Source of the DNA: Streptomyces caelestis
GTDB taxonomy: Bacteria > Actinomycetota > Actinomycetes > Streptomycetales > Streptomycetaceae
NCBI RefSeq assembly: GCF_014205255.1
Contig: NZ_JACHNE010000001.1
Span: 6,944,001-7,008,000 of the forward strand
Direction of reading: 5' to 3'
Length of the DNA: 64,000 nt
Below are positions 8,677 to 20,524 of this stretch, piece by piece; positions within the stretch are counted from its first letter, which is position 1; each line of letters begins with the position of its first letter. Under the pieces are notes generated by a model. The model saw nothing but the letters and a program-made list of their open reading frames with translations. It was not told the origin of the DNA and ran no database searches. The translations under genes and the position numbers were made by a program.

Positions 8677-10128
8677 ATGACCACAGTCACGGCCTCAGAA
8701 GCCGCCTACGTCGTCGCCGCGCTGCTGTTCATCCTCAGCCTCGCCGGGCTCTCGCAGCACCGGACCTCCCGCTCGGGAGTCGTCTGGGGCATCGCGGGCA
8801 TGGTGGTGGCCCTGGCCGCCACCGTCGGTCTCGCCTCGGAGAGCGTCACCGCCACCGGGCTCGTGCTGATCGCCGTCGCCACGTCCGTCGGCGCGGGCAT
8901 CGGACTGTGGCGGGCCCGGGTGGTCGAGATGACCGGCATGCCGGAGCTGATCGCCATCATGCACAGCCTCGTCGGCCTCGCCGCCGCGTTCGTCGGCTGG
9001 AACGGCTACCTCGACGTCGACGCCGGGGGCCACGGCGGTGAGGAGCTCACCGGTTCGCTGCTCGGCATCCACCACGCCGAGGTGTTCATCGGGGTGTTCA
9101 TCGGCGCCGTCACCTTCACGGGCTCGGTCGTCGCGTACCTGAAGCTCTCGGCACGCATCAACTCCCGCCCGCTCACCCTGCCCGGCAAGCACGTCCTCAA
9201 CGTGGGCGCCCTGGTCGCGTTCGTCGCGCTCACCGTCGCGTTCGTGGCACGCCCCCACATCGGCCTGCTCATCGCGGTCACCGTCATCGCGCTCGCCCTG
9301 GGCGCGCACCTGGTCGCCTCCATCGGCGGCGGTGACATGCCGGTGGTCGTCTCCATGCTCAACAGCTACTCCGGCTGGGCCGCCGCCGCCTCCGGCTTCC
9401 TGCTCGCCAACAACCTGCTGATCGTCACCGGCGCGCTGGTCGGCTCCTCCGGTGCCTACCTGTCCTACATCATGTGCAAGGCGATGAACCGCTCCTTCCT
9501 CTCGGTGATCGCGGGCGGCTTCGGGACGCCGGCCGCGGCGGCCGACGACGGCGAGCACGGGGAGCACCGGGAGATCAGCGCGGAGGAGACCGCGGAACTC
9601 CTGCGCGACGCCTCCTCGGTGATCATCACGCCGGGCTACGGCATGGCGGTCGCCCAGGCCCAGTACCCGGTCGCCGAACTGGCGCGCAAGCTGCGCGAGC
9701 GGGGCGTCGAGGTGCGCTTCGGCATCCACCCGGTCGCCGGCCGGCTGCCCGGGCACATGAACGTGCTGCTCGCCGAGGCGAACGTGCCGTACGACATCGT
9801 CCTGGAAATGGACGAGATCAACGACGACTTCGCCAGTACCTCGGTCGTCCTGGTCATCGGCGCCAACGACACCGTCAACCCGGCCGCCACCGACAACCCG
9901 GCCAGCCCCATCGCCGGGATGCCCGTGCTGCACGTGTGGGAGGCGGCCGACGTGGTCGTCTTCAAGCGGTCCATGGCCGCCGGGTACGCCGGTGTGCAGA
10001 ACCCGCTGTTCTTCCGCGAGAACACCCAGATGCTCTTCGGCGACGCCAAGCAGCGCGTGGAGGACATCCTGCGCAGCCTGGACGCCCTCGACACGCCCGT
10101 CCGGGAGATGGCCGGCACCACGCGCTGA
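8677..10128 (+). CDS. pntB: NAD(P) transhydrogenase subunit beta
   Basis: This is the membrane and NADP(H)-binding subunit, 483 residues. About eight or nine membrane helices fill residues 1-270, followed by a linker and soluble domain III with PGYGMAVAQAQYPVAEL, GANDTVNPAA and KRSMAAGYAGVQNPLF, the conserved NADP-binding segments of PntB. It is translated right after pntA and should form the alpha2beta2 enzyme with it, supplying NADPH in the cytoplasmic membrane. Confidence 0.95.
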   Translation: MTTVTASEAAYVVAALLFILSLAGLSQHRTSRSGVVWGIAGMVVALAATVGLASESVTATGLVLIAVATSVGAGIGLWRARVVEMTGMPELIAIMHSLVGLAAAFVGWNGYLDVDAGGHGGEELTGSLLGIHHAEVFIGVFIGAVTFTGSVVAYLKLSARINSRPLTLPGKHVLNVGALVAFVALTVAFVARPHIGLLIAVTVIALALGAHLVASIGGGDMPVVVSMLNSYSGWAAAASGFLLANNLLIVTGALVGSSGAYLSYIMCKAMNRSFLSVIAGGFGTPAAAADDGEHGEHREISAEETAELLRDASSVIITPGYGMAVAQAQYPVAELARKLRERGVEVRFGIHPVAGRLPGHMNVLLAEANVPYDIVLEMDEINDDFASTSVVLVIGANDTVNPAATDNPASPIAGMPVLHVWEAADVVVFKRSMAAGYAGVQNPLFFRENTQMLFGDAKQRVEDILRSLDALDTPVREMAGTTR

Positions 10129-10139
10129 AGGACGCCACC

Positions 10140-10485
10140 TCAGTCCGCGCTCTGCGCCGGGTCGGCCGTCACCCTGCGCAGCAGCGGCCTGTCGCCGCCG
10201 GTCGCGGCGAGGATCGCCGGCGCGCCGGCGGTCACGCAGACGGCGAGCCGGAGCGCGCCGGCGCCGTCGACGGTGGCGCCGGCCGCCTCGTTGTGGCCCC
10301 CGGCGGGCCGGGTGAGCCCGGCCAGGGTGTGCCGGCCAGGGTGTGCAGGAGCGTGGACGTGCCGGAGCCGGACGGGCCCATGAGGGCCGGCGAGTCCCGC
10401 TCGCCGACCTCGACGTCCACGCCGTCCAGCGCGGCGGTGGAGCGTACTTCTTCGTGAGGCCGTGGCCGGCCAGGACGGTGCTCAT
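10140..10485 (-). pseudogene. ABC transporter ATP-binding protein remnant
   Basis: The minus strand starts with MSTVLAGHGLTKKY, the N-terminus of a lipoprotein-export-type ABC ATPase. It then needs a frame change to reach GVDVEVGERDSPALMGPSG and a P-loop reading GPSGSGTST, where the catalytic Lys is replaced by Thr. A 14-bp tandem duplication (10318-10345) shifts the frame again right after HTLAG. Signature motif, Walker B and the rest of the ATPase are missing. This is a dead gene. Confidence 0.6.
10318..10345. repeat. Perfect 14-bp tandem duplication
   Basis: CCGGCCAGGGTGTG occurs twice in immediate succession (10318-10331 and 10332-10345) inside the ABC ATPase remnant. Taking out one copy restores one open frame on the minus strand from the P-loop to the stop at 10140, so the duplication is one of the inactivating events. 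Confidence 0.85.
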
Positions 10486-10510
10486 GACCCGGTGTGCTCC
10501 CGGGTAGGTG

Positions 10511-10900
10511 TCAGCGCTCGAACTTCCAGGTCACCCGCGGTGTCGCGGGGTTTCCCTCGACCTTGATCACGCGCACGGGAATCGAGACCCGCTCGCCCCC
10601 GGCCCGCGCCGTGCACGTCCCGGTCGCACCGGCCACCGCCTTGAGATGAGCGGGGCAGGACACCTCGTCGATGTCCTTCCCGACCCAGGGCAGGGGGTGG
10701 TACCAGCCCTCGATACGGGCCTGAAGGATCGTCCTCTCCACTGCCGGGTGGCCGTCCACCTTCACGTGGGGCTGCCCGGGGTGGGGGTCGATCGTGGTGT
10801 GCTGCACGTCCTTGGCGGCCAGCAGATGGGTGAGGACCCCGCCCACGGCGGCCATGGCGGCCACGCCACCGACGGCACCGACGAGGAAACCGCGCTGCAT
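10511..10900 (-). CDS. DUF4333-type exported or membrane-anchored protein
   Basis: This is a 129-residue protein with one N-terminal hydrophobic segment (GFLVGAVGGVAAMAAVGGVL), so it is probably anchored with its C-terminal domain outside. The C-terminal half has the paired cysteines and spacing of DUF4333 (VSCPAHLKA, GTCTARAGG), a domain common in actinobacteria and of unknown function. The ATG at 10898-10900 has AGGAGT upstream. It lies downstream of the argG terminator, so it is transcribed separately. Confidence 0.7.
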   Translation of the reverse strand: MQRGFLVGAVGGVAAMAAVGGVLTHLLAAKDVQHTTIDPHPGQPHVKVDGHPAVERTILQARIEGWYHPLPWVGKDIDEVSCPAHLKAVAGATGTCTARAGGERVSIPVRVIKVEGNPATPRVTWKFER

Positions 10901-11070
10901 CTCGTACTCCTGGGGTGATCTGGGTGATCGGGCAGAGGAAGTGGCTCCACTCTCACCCGGGTACGCGGGCGCGCGCCTCGGCTGTTCGGCCAGAGCACGG
11001 AAGCGCCGCCGCACCGGCCCTCGGCCGTTCGGCCGATCACTCGCCGGCGGCCGGGATCCCCGGGGCACGC

Positions 11071-11112
11071 AGAAGGCCGGCCCGGCACTGGTGGGTGCCG
11101 GCCCGGCCTTCT
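11071..11112 (-). terminator. Rho-independent-type hairpin after argG
   Basis: A perfect 18-bp inverted repeat (AGAAGGCCGGCCCGGCAC, loop TGGTGG, then its complement) lies 39 bp past the argG stop. Streptomycete terminators often lack the U-tract, and the stem stability makes the call safe. Confidence 0.85.
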
Positions 11113-11150
11113 CCCTGCCGTCCCCGTGTCTCACGGGGCACCCGAACCGA

Positions 11151-12605
11151 TCAGTCGTTGCCGGACTCCATCGCGGCGCGGTCCAGCCACGCGTCCTCGT
11201 CGGAGACCGCGCCCCGGGAGGCGATGGCCTCGGCGCCGCCCTGCGGCAGCTCCGGCATGGTGCCGATCAGCCCGGTCGCGGCCGCCTGGGAGGCGCCGAT
11301 GGTCGGGCTGCCGGTGCCGATCAGGCCGATACCGGCGTACTGCTCCAGCTTGGCGCGGGAGTCGGCGATGTCCAGGTTGCGCATGGTGAGCTGGCCGATC
11401 CGGTCCACCGGGCCGAACGCGGAGTCCTCGGTGCGCTCCATGGACAGCTTGTCCGGGTGGTAGCTGAACGCCGGGCCGGTCGTGTCGAGGATCGAGTAGT
11501 CCTCACCGCGCCGCAGCCGCAGCGTCACCTCGCCGGTGACGGCGGCGCCGACCCACCGCTGCAGCGACTCGCGGATCATCAGCGCCTGCGGGTCCAGCCA
11601 GCGGCCCTCGTACATCAGCCGGCCGAGCCGCCGTCCCTCGGTGTGGTACTGGGCGAGGGTGTCCTCGTTGTGGATCGCGTTGACCAGACGCTCGTACGCG
11701 GCGTGCAGCAGGGCCATGCCCGGGGCCTCGTAGATGCCGCGGCTCTTGGCCTCGATGATCCGGTTCTCGATCTGGTCCGACATGCCGAGGCCGTGCCGGC
11801 CGCCGATGGCGTTGGCCTCCATGACCAGGTCGACGGGGGAGGAGAACTCCTTGCCGTTGATCGTCACGGGGCGGCCCTGCTCGAAGCCGATCGTCACGTC
11901 CTCGGCGGCGATGTCGACCTCGGGGTCCCAGAACCGCACGCCCATGATCGGCTCGACGGTCTCGACGCCGGTGTCCAGGTGCTCCAGGGTCTTCGCCTCG
12001 TGCGTGGCGCCCCAGATGTTGGCGTCGGTGGAGTACGCCTTCTCCGTGCTGTCGCGGTAGGGCAGCCCGTGGGCGAGCAGCCACTCCGACATCTCCTTGC
12101 GGCCGCCGAGCTCCGTCACGAAGGCCGCGTCCAGCCAGGGCTTGTAGATCCTGAGGTGCGGGTTGGCGAGCAGGCCGTAGCGGTAGAACCGCTCGATGTC
12201 GTTGCCCTTGAAGGTCGAGCCGTCGCCCCAGATCTGGACGTTGTCCTCCAGCATCGCCCGGACCAGCAGCGTGCCCGTGACGGCACGGCCGAGCGGCGTG
12301 GTGTTGAAGTACGCCCGCCCGCCCGAGCGGATGTGGAACGCCCCGCAGGTCAGCGCGGCCAGGCCCTCCTCGACCAGCGCGGCACGGCAGTCGACCAGAC
12401 GCGCGATCTCGGCACCGTAGGTCTTCGCACGGCCGGGCACCGAGGCGATGTCGGGCTCGTCGTACTGACCGATGTCGGCGGTGTAGGTGCACGGGACGGC
12501 GCCCTTGTCGCGCATCCACGCGACCGCGACGGAGGTGTCGAGACCGCCCGAGAAGGCGATGCCGACGCGCTCGCCGGCGGGCAGGGAGGTGAGGACCTTG
12601 GACAT
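11151..12605 (-). CDS. argG: Argininosuccinate synthase
   Basis: This enzyme ligates citrulline and aspartate with ATP cleavage in arginine biosynthesis. The N-terminal ATP pyrophosphatase loop FSGGLDTSV lies near residue 20, followed by the conserved IWGDGSTFKGNDIERFYRYG region. At about 484 residues it belongs to the long E. coli-like class rather than the 400-residue class. I chose the ATG at 12603-12605 (MSKVLTSLP). There is no Shine-Dalgarno sequence, and a promoter can be drawn whose start point coincides with this ATG, so a leaderless mRNA is likely. An ArgR-type palindrome overlaps that promoter. It is a lone gene, apart from any arg operon. Confidence 0.95.
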   Translation of the reverse strand: MSKVLTSLPAGERVGIAFSGGLDTSVAVAWMRDKGAVPCTYTADIGQYDEPDIASVPGRAKTYGAEIARLVDCRAALVEEGLAALTCGAFHIRSGGRAYFNTTPLGRAVTGTLLVRAMLEDNVQIWGDGSTFKGNDIERFYRYGLLANPHLRIYKPWLDAAFVTELGGRKEMSEWLLAHGLPYRDSTEKAYSTDANIWGATHEAKTLEHLDTGVETVEPIMGVRFWDPEVDIAAEDVTIGFEQGRPVTINGKEFSSPVDLVMEANAIGGRHGLGMSDQIENRIIEAKSRGIYEAPGMALLHAAYERLVNAIHNEDTLAQYHTEGRRLGRLMYEGRWLDPQALMIRESLQRWVGAAVTGEVTLRLRRGEDYSILDTTGPAFSYHPDKLSMERTEDSAFGPVDRIGQLTMRNLDIADSRAKLEQYAGIGLIGTGSPTIGASQAAATGLIGTMPELPQGGAEAIASRGAVSDEDAWLDRAAMESGND

Positions 12606-12611
12606 AGAAAG

Positions 12612-12640
12612 AGTATGTATCACTTTGCATATTCATGCAA
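12612..12640 (-). promoter_or_regulatory. ArgR box overlapping the argG promoter
   Basis: TTGCATattcATGCAA (12625-12640) is a 16-bp palindrome with 6-bp arms, like the ARG box core. Read on the minus strand, TTGCAT (12640-12635) can serve as the -35, followed by 17 bp and CATACT (12617-12612) as the -10, placing transcription start at about 12605, the first base of argG. ArgR binding would block polymerase directly. Confidence 0.65.
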
Positions 12641-12677
12641 GCTGGGTGTGCGGAATCCCCATCCCCACTGTTTCCGC

Positions 12678-13666
12678 TCAGGAACTCTCCGAGCCGGACC
12701 CTCCGAGCGCCCCCAGAATCCGCTCCGCCGCCAGCGTCGGAGTCAGCTCGCCCTCCCGGACCCGCTCCTCCAGGACCGGCGCCAGCGCCCGGACCGCCGG
12801 ATCGGCGTGCAGGCGGCCGAGGAGCTCCTCGCGGACCATGGTCCAGGTCCAGTCGACCTGCTGGTCACGCCGCTTGGCGGTGAGGCGGCCGGTGGAGTCC
12901 AGCAGCGTGCGGTGCTGCTCCAGGCGCTCCCACACCGTGTCCAGGCCGCTCGACTCACGGGCGCTGCAGCTGAGCACGGGCGGGGTCCAGAACGCGTCCT
13001 TGCCGTGCATCAGCCGCAGCGCGCCCGCCAGTTCCCGCGCGGCGGCCCGGGCGTCCCGCTCGTGCGGGCCGTCCGCCTTGTTCACGGCGATCACGTCGGC
13101 CAGTTCCAGGACGCCCTTCTTGATGCCCTGGAGCTGGTCGCCCGTGCGGGAGAGGGTGAGCAGCAGGAAGGAGTCGACCATGTTCGCGACCGCGGTCTCG
13201 GACTGCCCGACGCCGACCGTCTCCACCAGGACGACGTCGTAGCCCGCCGCCTCCATCACCACGATCGACTCGCGGGTGGCCTTGGCGACCCCGCCCAGCG
13301 TGCCCGCGGTGGGGGAGGGGCGGACGAACGCCGCCGGGTCCACTGCCAGGCGTTCCATGCGCGTCTTGTCGCCGAGGATCGAGCCGCCGGTACGGCTGGA
13401 GGACGGGTCGACGGCGAGCACCGCCACCCGGTGTCCGAGCCCCGTCAGCATCGTGCCGAACGCGTCGATGAACGTCGACTTGCCCACGCCCGGCACCCCG
13501 CTGACCCCGATCCGCCGGGCCCGCCCGCTGTGCGGCAGCAGCTCGGTCAGCAACTCCTGGGCCAGCACCCGGTGCTGAGGGCGGGTCGACTCGACGAGCG
13601 TGATGGCCCGGGCGATGATCGCCCGCTTCCCGTCGAGTACGCCCTTCACATACGCGTCGACATCGA

Positions 13667-13670
<4 letters not shown>
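12678..13670 (-). CDS. meaB: Methylmalonyl Co-A mutase-associated GTPase MeaB
   Basis: This is a G3E-family GTPase chaperone that loads and protects the adenosylcobalamin cofactor of methylmalonyl-CoA mutase. Its 330 residues include the P-loop GVPGVGKST near residue 65, VLAVDPSSS, the switch segment VETVGVGQSE and the guanine-specificity motif NKADG. The GTG start (13670) overlaps the mutB stop in a GTGA arrangement, so translation is coupled to its client enzyme. It is the last gene of the mutA-mutB-meaB operon. Confidence 0.94.
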
Positions 13671-15858
<2,188 letters not shown>

Positions 15859-15859
<1 letters not shown>

Positions 15860-17667
15860 CAGGACACTCCCATGCGGTCGAGGGTCGCGGAGAGCACGGC
15901 CACGGCATCGCAGCCCGCGAAGACGTACGCGTCGACACCGGCGTACTGCCCGGGACGGCCCGCGAGGAACACGTGCCGCGCACCGGCGGCCTTCAGGGCC
16001 TCGGCGGTGGTCTCGGCCTGCTCCTCGTACAGCGCGTCGCTGGAGCACAGCACGGCCTCCGTCGCGCCGCTGTCCTCGAAGGCGCCGTCCGTGACGGGCT
16101 CGATGCCGCCCGCCTGGAAGAGGTTCGAGGCGAAGGTGAGGCGCGCGGTGTGGGCGGCGGCCGGGCCGATCGCGGCGAGGAAGACCCGGGGCCGGGAGCC
16201 GGTCGCGGCGAGGTGGGCGTCGGAGCGGGCGCGCAGCGCCTCGAACTCCTCGTCGCGGCGCACCCGAGGCAGCCCGCCGGACGGCGGCTCGGGTGCGCTC
16301 TCGCGGACCACCGGCTTCTCCGCGAGATACGGGAACTCGCTGACACCCGTGACGGGCTCGCGCCGCTTCGCCAGCTTCGTGCGGCGGGCCTGCCAGGTCT
16401 CGGCCAGGTCCTGCGCGAGGTCCCCCGACCGCAGGGCCGCCGCCTGACCGCCCAGCCGCTCGATCCGCCGGAAGAACTCCCAGCCCGCGTGGGCGAGTTC
16501 GTCGGTGAGCCGCTCCACGTACCAGGAGCCGCCCGCCGGGTCGATCACCCGGGCCAGATGCGACTCCTCGATGAGGATCGTGGAGGTGTTGCGGGCGATA
16601 CGGCGCGCGAACGCTTCCGACAGACCGAGGGCGTGGTCGAAGGGCAGCACGGTGACCGCGTCGGCCCCGCCCGCCCCGGCGGCCAGCGTGGCGATGGTCG
16701 TGCGCAGCATGTTCACCCACGGATCGCGGCGCGTCATCATCACCGGGGAGGTCACGACGTGCTGGAGCTGCGCCCCCGCACGCGGCGCCCCGCAGACCTC
16801 GGCCACCCGCGCCCACAGCCGGCGCGCGGCCCGCAGCTTGGCGATCGTCAGGAACTGGTCGGCGGTCGCCGCGTACCGGAACTCCAGCTGCGCACAGGCC
16901 TGTTCGACGCTCAGCCCGGCCCCGGTGAGGTCTCGCAGATACGCCACGCCCGTGGCCAGCGAGCAGCCCAGCTCCTGGGCGGCCGAGCCGCCGGCCTCGT
17001 GATACGGCAGGGCGTCCACGGTCAGTGCCCGCAGCCCCGGGTACCCCTCGGCACACAGCCGCGCGAGCTCCATCGCCGGAGCGACGTCGCCCTCCTGCCC
17101 GCTCCGGGCCTCCTGGCCCAGCGGGTCGGCGCCCAGATTGCCGCGCGCCGCCTCCCGGGCGACACCGCGCTGCTCGTACAGCCGCAGCAACTCCCGCGCG
17201 GCGGCGTCGGAGTCACGCCCCGCGTCGAGGACGACGGGGGCGAGGTCGAGATGGACGCCGTCGAGGACCCGGCCGAGCTCCGGCACCGGGATGCCGCCTT
17301 CCCCCACGGCCAGCCACAGGGAGGTGACGCCGTTCTCGAGGTCCGCGAGCACCGCGCCGCCGTCGGCCACCGTGTGCCGCTGCCGTACGTCCCAGCCGCC
17401 GAGCGTGTTCCCCTCGGCCCGGCCACCCCGCACAAAGGGGGCGAACCCGGGCAGGCCCGGCTCGGGCGCGGCGTCGTGCGCGGTGTAGAGAGGCCGGGTG
17501 CGCAGCCCGTCCTCCAACGCGGTGGACAGGGCTTCCTCGGCCTCGGCGCCCTCCACTTCCTTGCCCGACTTGCGCAGCACACCCGCCACAAGGCGCTGCC
17601 ACTGCTCATGGGGCACATCAGGGAAGTCGCCGGCCAGCTCGAGCCCGTCGTCAGGCAGGACCGTCAT
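15859..17667 (-). CDS. mutA: Methylmalonyl-CoA mutase small subunit
   Basis: This is the non-catalytic partner of MutB, 602 residues, with the same barrel fold but degenerate substrate residues and no DxHxxG cobalamin motif in its C-terminal domain (FAGCDAVAVLSATL). It is the first gene of the operon. No Shine-Dalgarno precedes the ATG at 17667, and TAGCAT at 17679-17674 lies exactly where a -10 box would start transcription at the ATG, so leaderless translation is possible, though the -35 is weak. Confidence 0.94.
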
Positions 17668-17836
17668 GCTCGGATGCTAGGACACGGACACAGAGGAGCA
17701 GCAGTGGGCGAGGCTGTGACCTTTCCCTCGCCGTTTCTGTGATCCCGATCTCCCTTGCGGGGAGGGGTTCACAGGGCAACCGGACAGGGAGCAGCTTCCG
17801 ACAGGGAGCCGCCCTACGACAAGGAGCGTGCACGCC

Positions 17837-18802
17837 ATGGGTACCGCCGTCCACGTCCCGCAGACCCGGGACATGATCGGAGACGAGCTCTCCGGAGACG
17901 AGGCGTTCACCGCCCTGCGCCACTACGGAGGGCTGCGGCTGCTGGCCGACTCCTTCGCACGGTTCCGTTACGCGGACGGCTTCACCAACGCGCGGGCCCT
18001 CGCCTTCCAGGTGGTGCTCGGGCTCGTCCCGTGCACCGTGGCACTCGTCGGGCTGGCCACGTCGGTGCACACCGAGGGCGTGGGCCGGGTCATCGAGCTC
18101 ACCCTCGGCCGGATCGTGCCGGGCGCCAGCGCGCAGATCGTCGAGGACGCCTTCGAAGGCACGCGGCGCACCGCGCACGGCGATGTCTGGGGCACGCTCG
18201 CCCTGTGGCTCGGTCTGGGCTTCGCGCTGCTGAACCTCGCCTCGGCCATGGGCCAGATCGAGCGCGGCGCCAACCGCATCTACGGCATCGAGCGCGACCG
18301 TCCCTTCCCGCGCAAGTACGGGCGGGCGATCGTTCTCGCGCTCGCCGCCGGTCTGCCCCTGGTGCTGGGGTTCGTCGTCCTCGTCGCCGGCGAGGCCGTG
18401 GGCGACGCGGTGGCGGACTCGGCCGGCTGGGCGGACAGCGGGTCGCGGTGGTGGGGCGTGCTCGACATCCCCGTGGGGCTCGCGCTGGCCTGGGTGGCCT
18501 CCGCCGTGATCTTCCGCTGGTCGCCCCGCCGCGTCCAGCCCGGCTACACCTGGCTCGCCTTCGGCTCGGCCCTGCATCTGCTGCTGTGGGTCTCGGCCAC
18601 CTGGCTGCTCGCGCTGTACGTCGAGGAGAGCGGTGCCTTCGGCGCCGTCTACGGGCCGCTCACCGCTTTCATCGCCCTGCTGCTGTGGGCCAACCTCACC
18701 GCCGTCGCGCTCTTCCTCGGCATCGCGTTCGCCGCCCAGCTGGAAGCGGCCCGCGCCGGCATCGAATCCGCCGTCCAGCCGGATCCCGGACCGGGCGCGT
18801 GA
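17837..18802 (+). CDS. YihY/BrkB-family inner membrane protein
   Basis: This is a polytopic protein of about 321 residues with roughly six membrane helices and the YihY/virulence factor BrkB pattern (RYADGFTNARALAFQ near residue 45, GIERDRPFPRKYGRA in the middle, a C-terminal FGAVYGPLTAFIALLLWANL). The family was once called RNase BN by mistake; its true role is not known. The ATG at 17837 sits ten bases after AAGGAG; a GTG at 17828 is too close to that site. It is divergent from mutA and probably monocistronic. Confidence 0.85.
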   Translation: MGTAVHVPQTRDMIGDELSGDEAFTALRHYGGLRLLADSFARFRYADGFTNARALAFQVVLGLVPCTVALVGLATSVHTEGVGRVIELTLGRIVPGASAQIVEDAFEGTRRTAHGDVWGTLALWLGLGFALLNLASAMGQIERGANRIYGIERDRPFPRKYGRAIVLALAAGLPLVLGFVVLVAGEAVGDAVADSAGWADSGSRWWGVLDIPVGLALAWVASAVIFRWSPRRVQPGYTWLAFGSALHLLLWVSATWLLALYVEESGAFGAVYGPLTAFIALLLWANLTAVALFLGIAFAAQLEAARAGIESAVQPDPGPGA

Positions 18803-18835
18803 GGCCGTACGGCAGCCGAGGCGCCCGCAGCGTCC

Positions 18836-19261
18836 TCAGCCGCTCGCCGCCGCGGTCACCGTTTCCGGGTCCACCCCGGTCAGCTCGACGATGCGGTGCG
18901 GTGCCACGCCGGCGGCCAGCGCGCGTCCGATCAGGCCGTCCCGCCCGTCCGCGCAGTCGCGGTAGGCGAGCAGCTCCTCCTCGACCCGGGCGAGGGGCTC
19001 CGGTGCCATCCGGTGGCGGACCCGGCTCAGTTCCTCGTCGCTCAGCGGGACGGGCAGTCGTTCCGCTTCCTCGGGGATGGCCGCCGTCTCCTCCGGCGGC
19101 AGCAGGCGCAGGTGCGGGGAGGCCGGCGTGCTCCCCTGAGCGTCCAGCCACGCGCGTACCGCGGGAGTCTCCATGCACGCGAGCTCCCCGACGGCGGCGG
19201 GGGCCACGCCGAGCCGCGCGGACGCGTCGCCAAGCAGGAACAGGTAGGCGTCGTCGGTCAT
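18836..19261 (-). CDS. Hypothetical protein, 141 aa
   Basis: I do not recognise this family. The protein is soluble, acidic and mostly helical, with an N-terminal segment (MTDDAYLFLLGDASARLGV) that might be a helix-turn-helix-like start, and a C-terminal part (VAPHRIVELTGVDPETVTAA) that looks like a second short helical DNA-binding-like unit. AAGGAG lies five bases before the ATG, so it is probably expressed. It is convergent with the YihY gene; no partner is evident. Confidence 0.6.
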   Translation of the reverse strand: MTDDAYLFLLGDASARLGVAPAAVGELACMETPAVRAWLDAQGSTPASPHLRLLPPEETAAIPEEAERLPVPLSDEELSRVRHRMAPEPLARVEEELLAYRDCADGRDGLIGRALAAGVAPHRIVELTGVDPETVTAAASG

Positions 19262-19395
19262 CCTCGGCTCCTTCTCAACTACTGGGGCTGATCGACGTCC
19301 GTCCCATTACCCCGCCGCGCCCGGATTACGGCCGGCTCCGGGAATCTCCGCCGTCGCGGCCAGAACCTGTCCGCAACCCCGGCTACCGTGCCCGC

Positions 19396-20511
19396 ATGAC
19401 GAACACCAAGCGGAGCGTCACCGGCACGGCACCCCGCCTCGGCACCCGGGCCCTCAACCGCGCCACCCTCGACCGGCAGCTGCTCCTGCGCCCGGCCCGG
19501 ATCTCCGCCGCCGCGGCCGTCGAGCACCTGGTCGGCCTCCAGGCGCAGAACGTCAAGCCTCCGTACTACGCGCTCGCCGCCCGCCTCGACGGTTTCGCCC
19601 CCGAGGCGCTGTCCCGGCTGATGGCCGACCGCGAGGTCGTCCGGATCGTCACGATGCGCTCGACGATCCACACCCACACCGCGGACGACTGCCTTGCCCT
19701 GCGTCCGCTGGTGCAGCCCGCCCGGGACCGGGAGCTGACGCAGTTCCGCAAGGGACTCGCCGGTGTCGGCCTGGACCGGCTCGCCGCCCTCGCGCGCGAG
19801 CTCGTCGAGACCGAGCCCCGCACCATGAAGCAATTGCGCGAGGCCCTGCTCCAGGAGTGGCCGGACGCCGACCCGCAGGCCCTGTCGGTCGCCGCCCGGT
19901 GCCGTCTCCCGCTCGTGCAGGCGACCCCGCGCGGCCTGTGGGGCCGAAGCGGGCAGGTCAGTCTGACCACCGCCGAGCACTGGCTCGGGCGTCCCGCCGG
20001 ACCGGCCGCCACGCCCGACGCGGTCGTCCTGCGCTACCTCGCCGCCTTCGGCCCGGCCTCCGTGCGGGACATGCAGACCTGGGCCGGACTGACCCGCCTG
20101 CGCGACGCCTTCGAACGCCTCCGCCCGCGACTCGTCACCTTCCGGGACGAGGGCGGCGCCGAGCTCTTCGACCTGCCGGACGCCCCCCGCCCCGACCCGG
20201 ACACCCCGGCCCCGCCGCGCTTCCTGCCCGAGTTCGACAATCTGCTGCTCTCCCACGCCGACCGCACCCGCGTCGTCCCGCCCGAGCACCGGGGCCGCTC
20301 CTGGCAGGGCAACATCGCCTCTTGCACGCTCCTGGTCGACGGGTTCCTCGCGGGGCTGTGGCGACTGGAGGAGCACGCGCTCGTGATCGAGCCCTTCGGC
20401 CGGCTCACCAGGGCCCAGCGGGACGAGGTCACCGCCGAGGGGGAGCGGATGCTGCGGATGATGCACCCGGAAACCTCGTACGACATCCGCTTCGGTGCCG
20501 TGCGGACGTAG
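19396..20511 (+). CDS. Winged-helix DNA-binding domain protein (HTH_42/AlkZ-like)
   Basis: This 371-residue protein matches the HTH_42 (YcaQ/AlkZ superfamily) layout: an N-terminal segment AVEHLVGLQAQNVKPPYYAL typical of the family, tandem winged-helix domains, and a C-terminal part with LPEFDNLLLSHADR. Members include DNA glycosylases that unhook crosslinks or alkylated bases, but many streptomycete paralogues are uncharacterised. The catalytic QxQ or QxD motif of AlkZ could correspond to LQAQ near residue 43. Most likely a monocistronic DNA-repair-type protein; the function is an inference from family membership. Confidence 0.75.
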   Translation: MTNTKRSVTGTAPRLGTRALNRATLDRQLLLRPARISAAAAVEHLVGLQAQNVKPPYYALAARLDGFAPEALSRLMADREVVRIVTMRSTIHTHTADDCLALRPLVQPARDRELTQFRKGLAGVGLDRLAALARELVETEPRTMKQLREALLQEWPDADPQALSVAARCRLPLVQATPRGLWGRSGQVSLTTAEHWLGRPAGPAATPDAVVLRYLAAFGPASVRDMQTWAGLTRLRDAFERLRPRLVTFRDEGGAELFDLPDAPRPDPDTPAPPRFLPEFDNLLLSHADRTRVVPPEHRGRSWQGNIASCTLLVDGFLAGLWRLEEHALVIEPFGRLTRAQRDEVTAEGERMLRMMHPETSYDIRFGAVRT

Positions 20512-20524
20512 GCGACGCGGCGTG

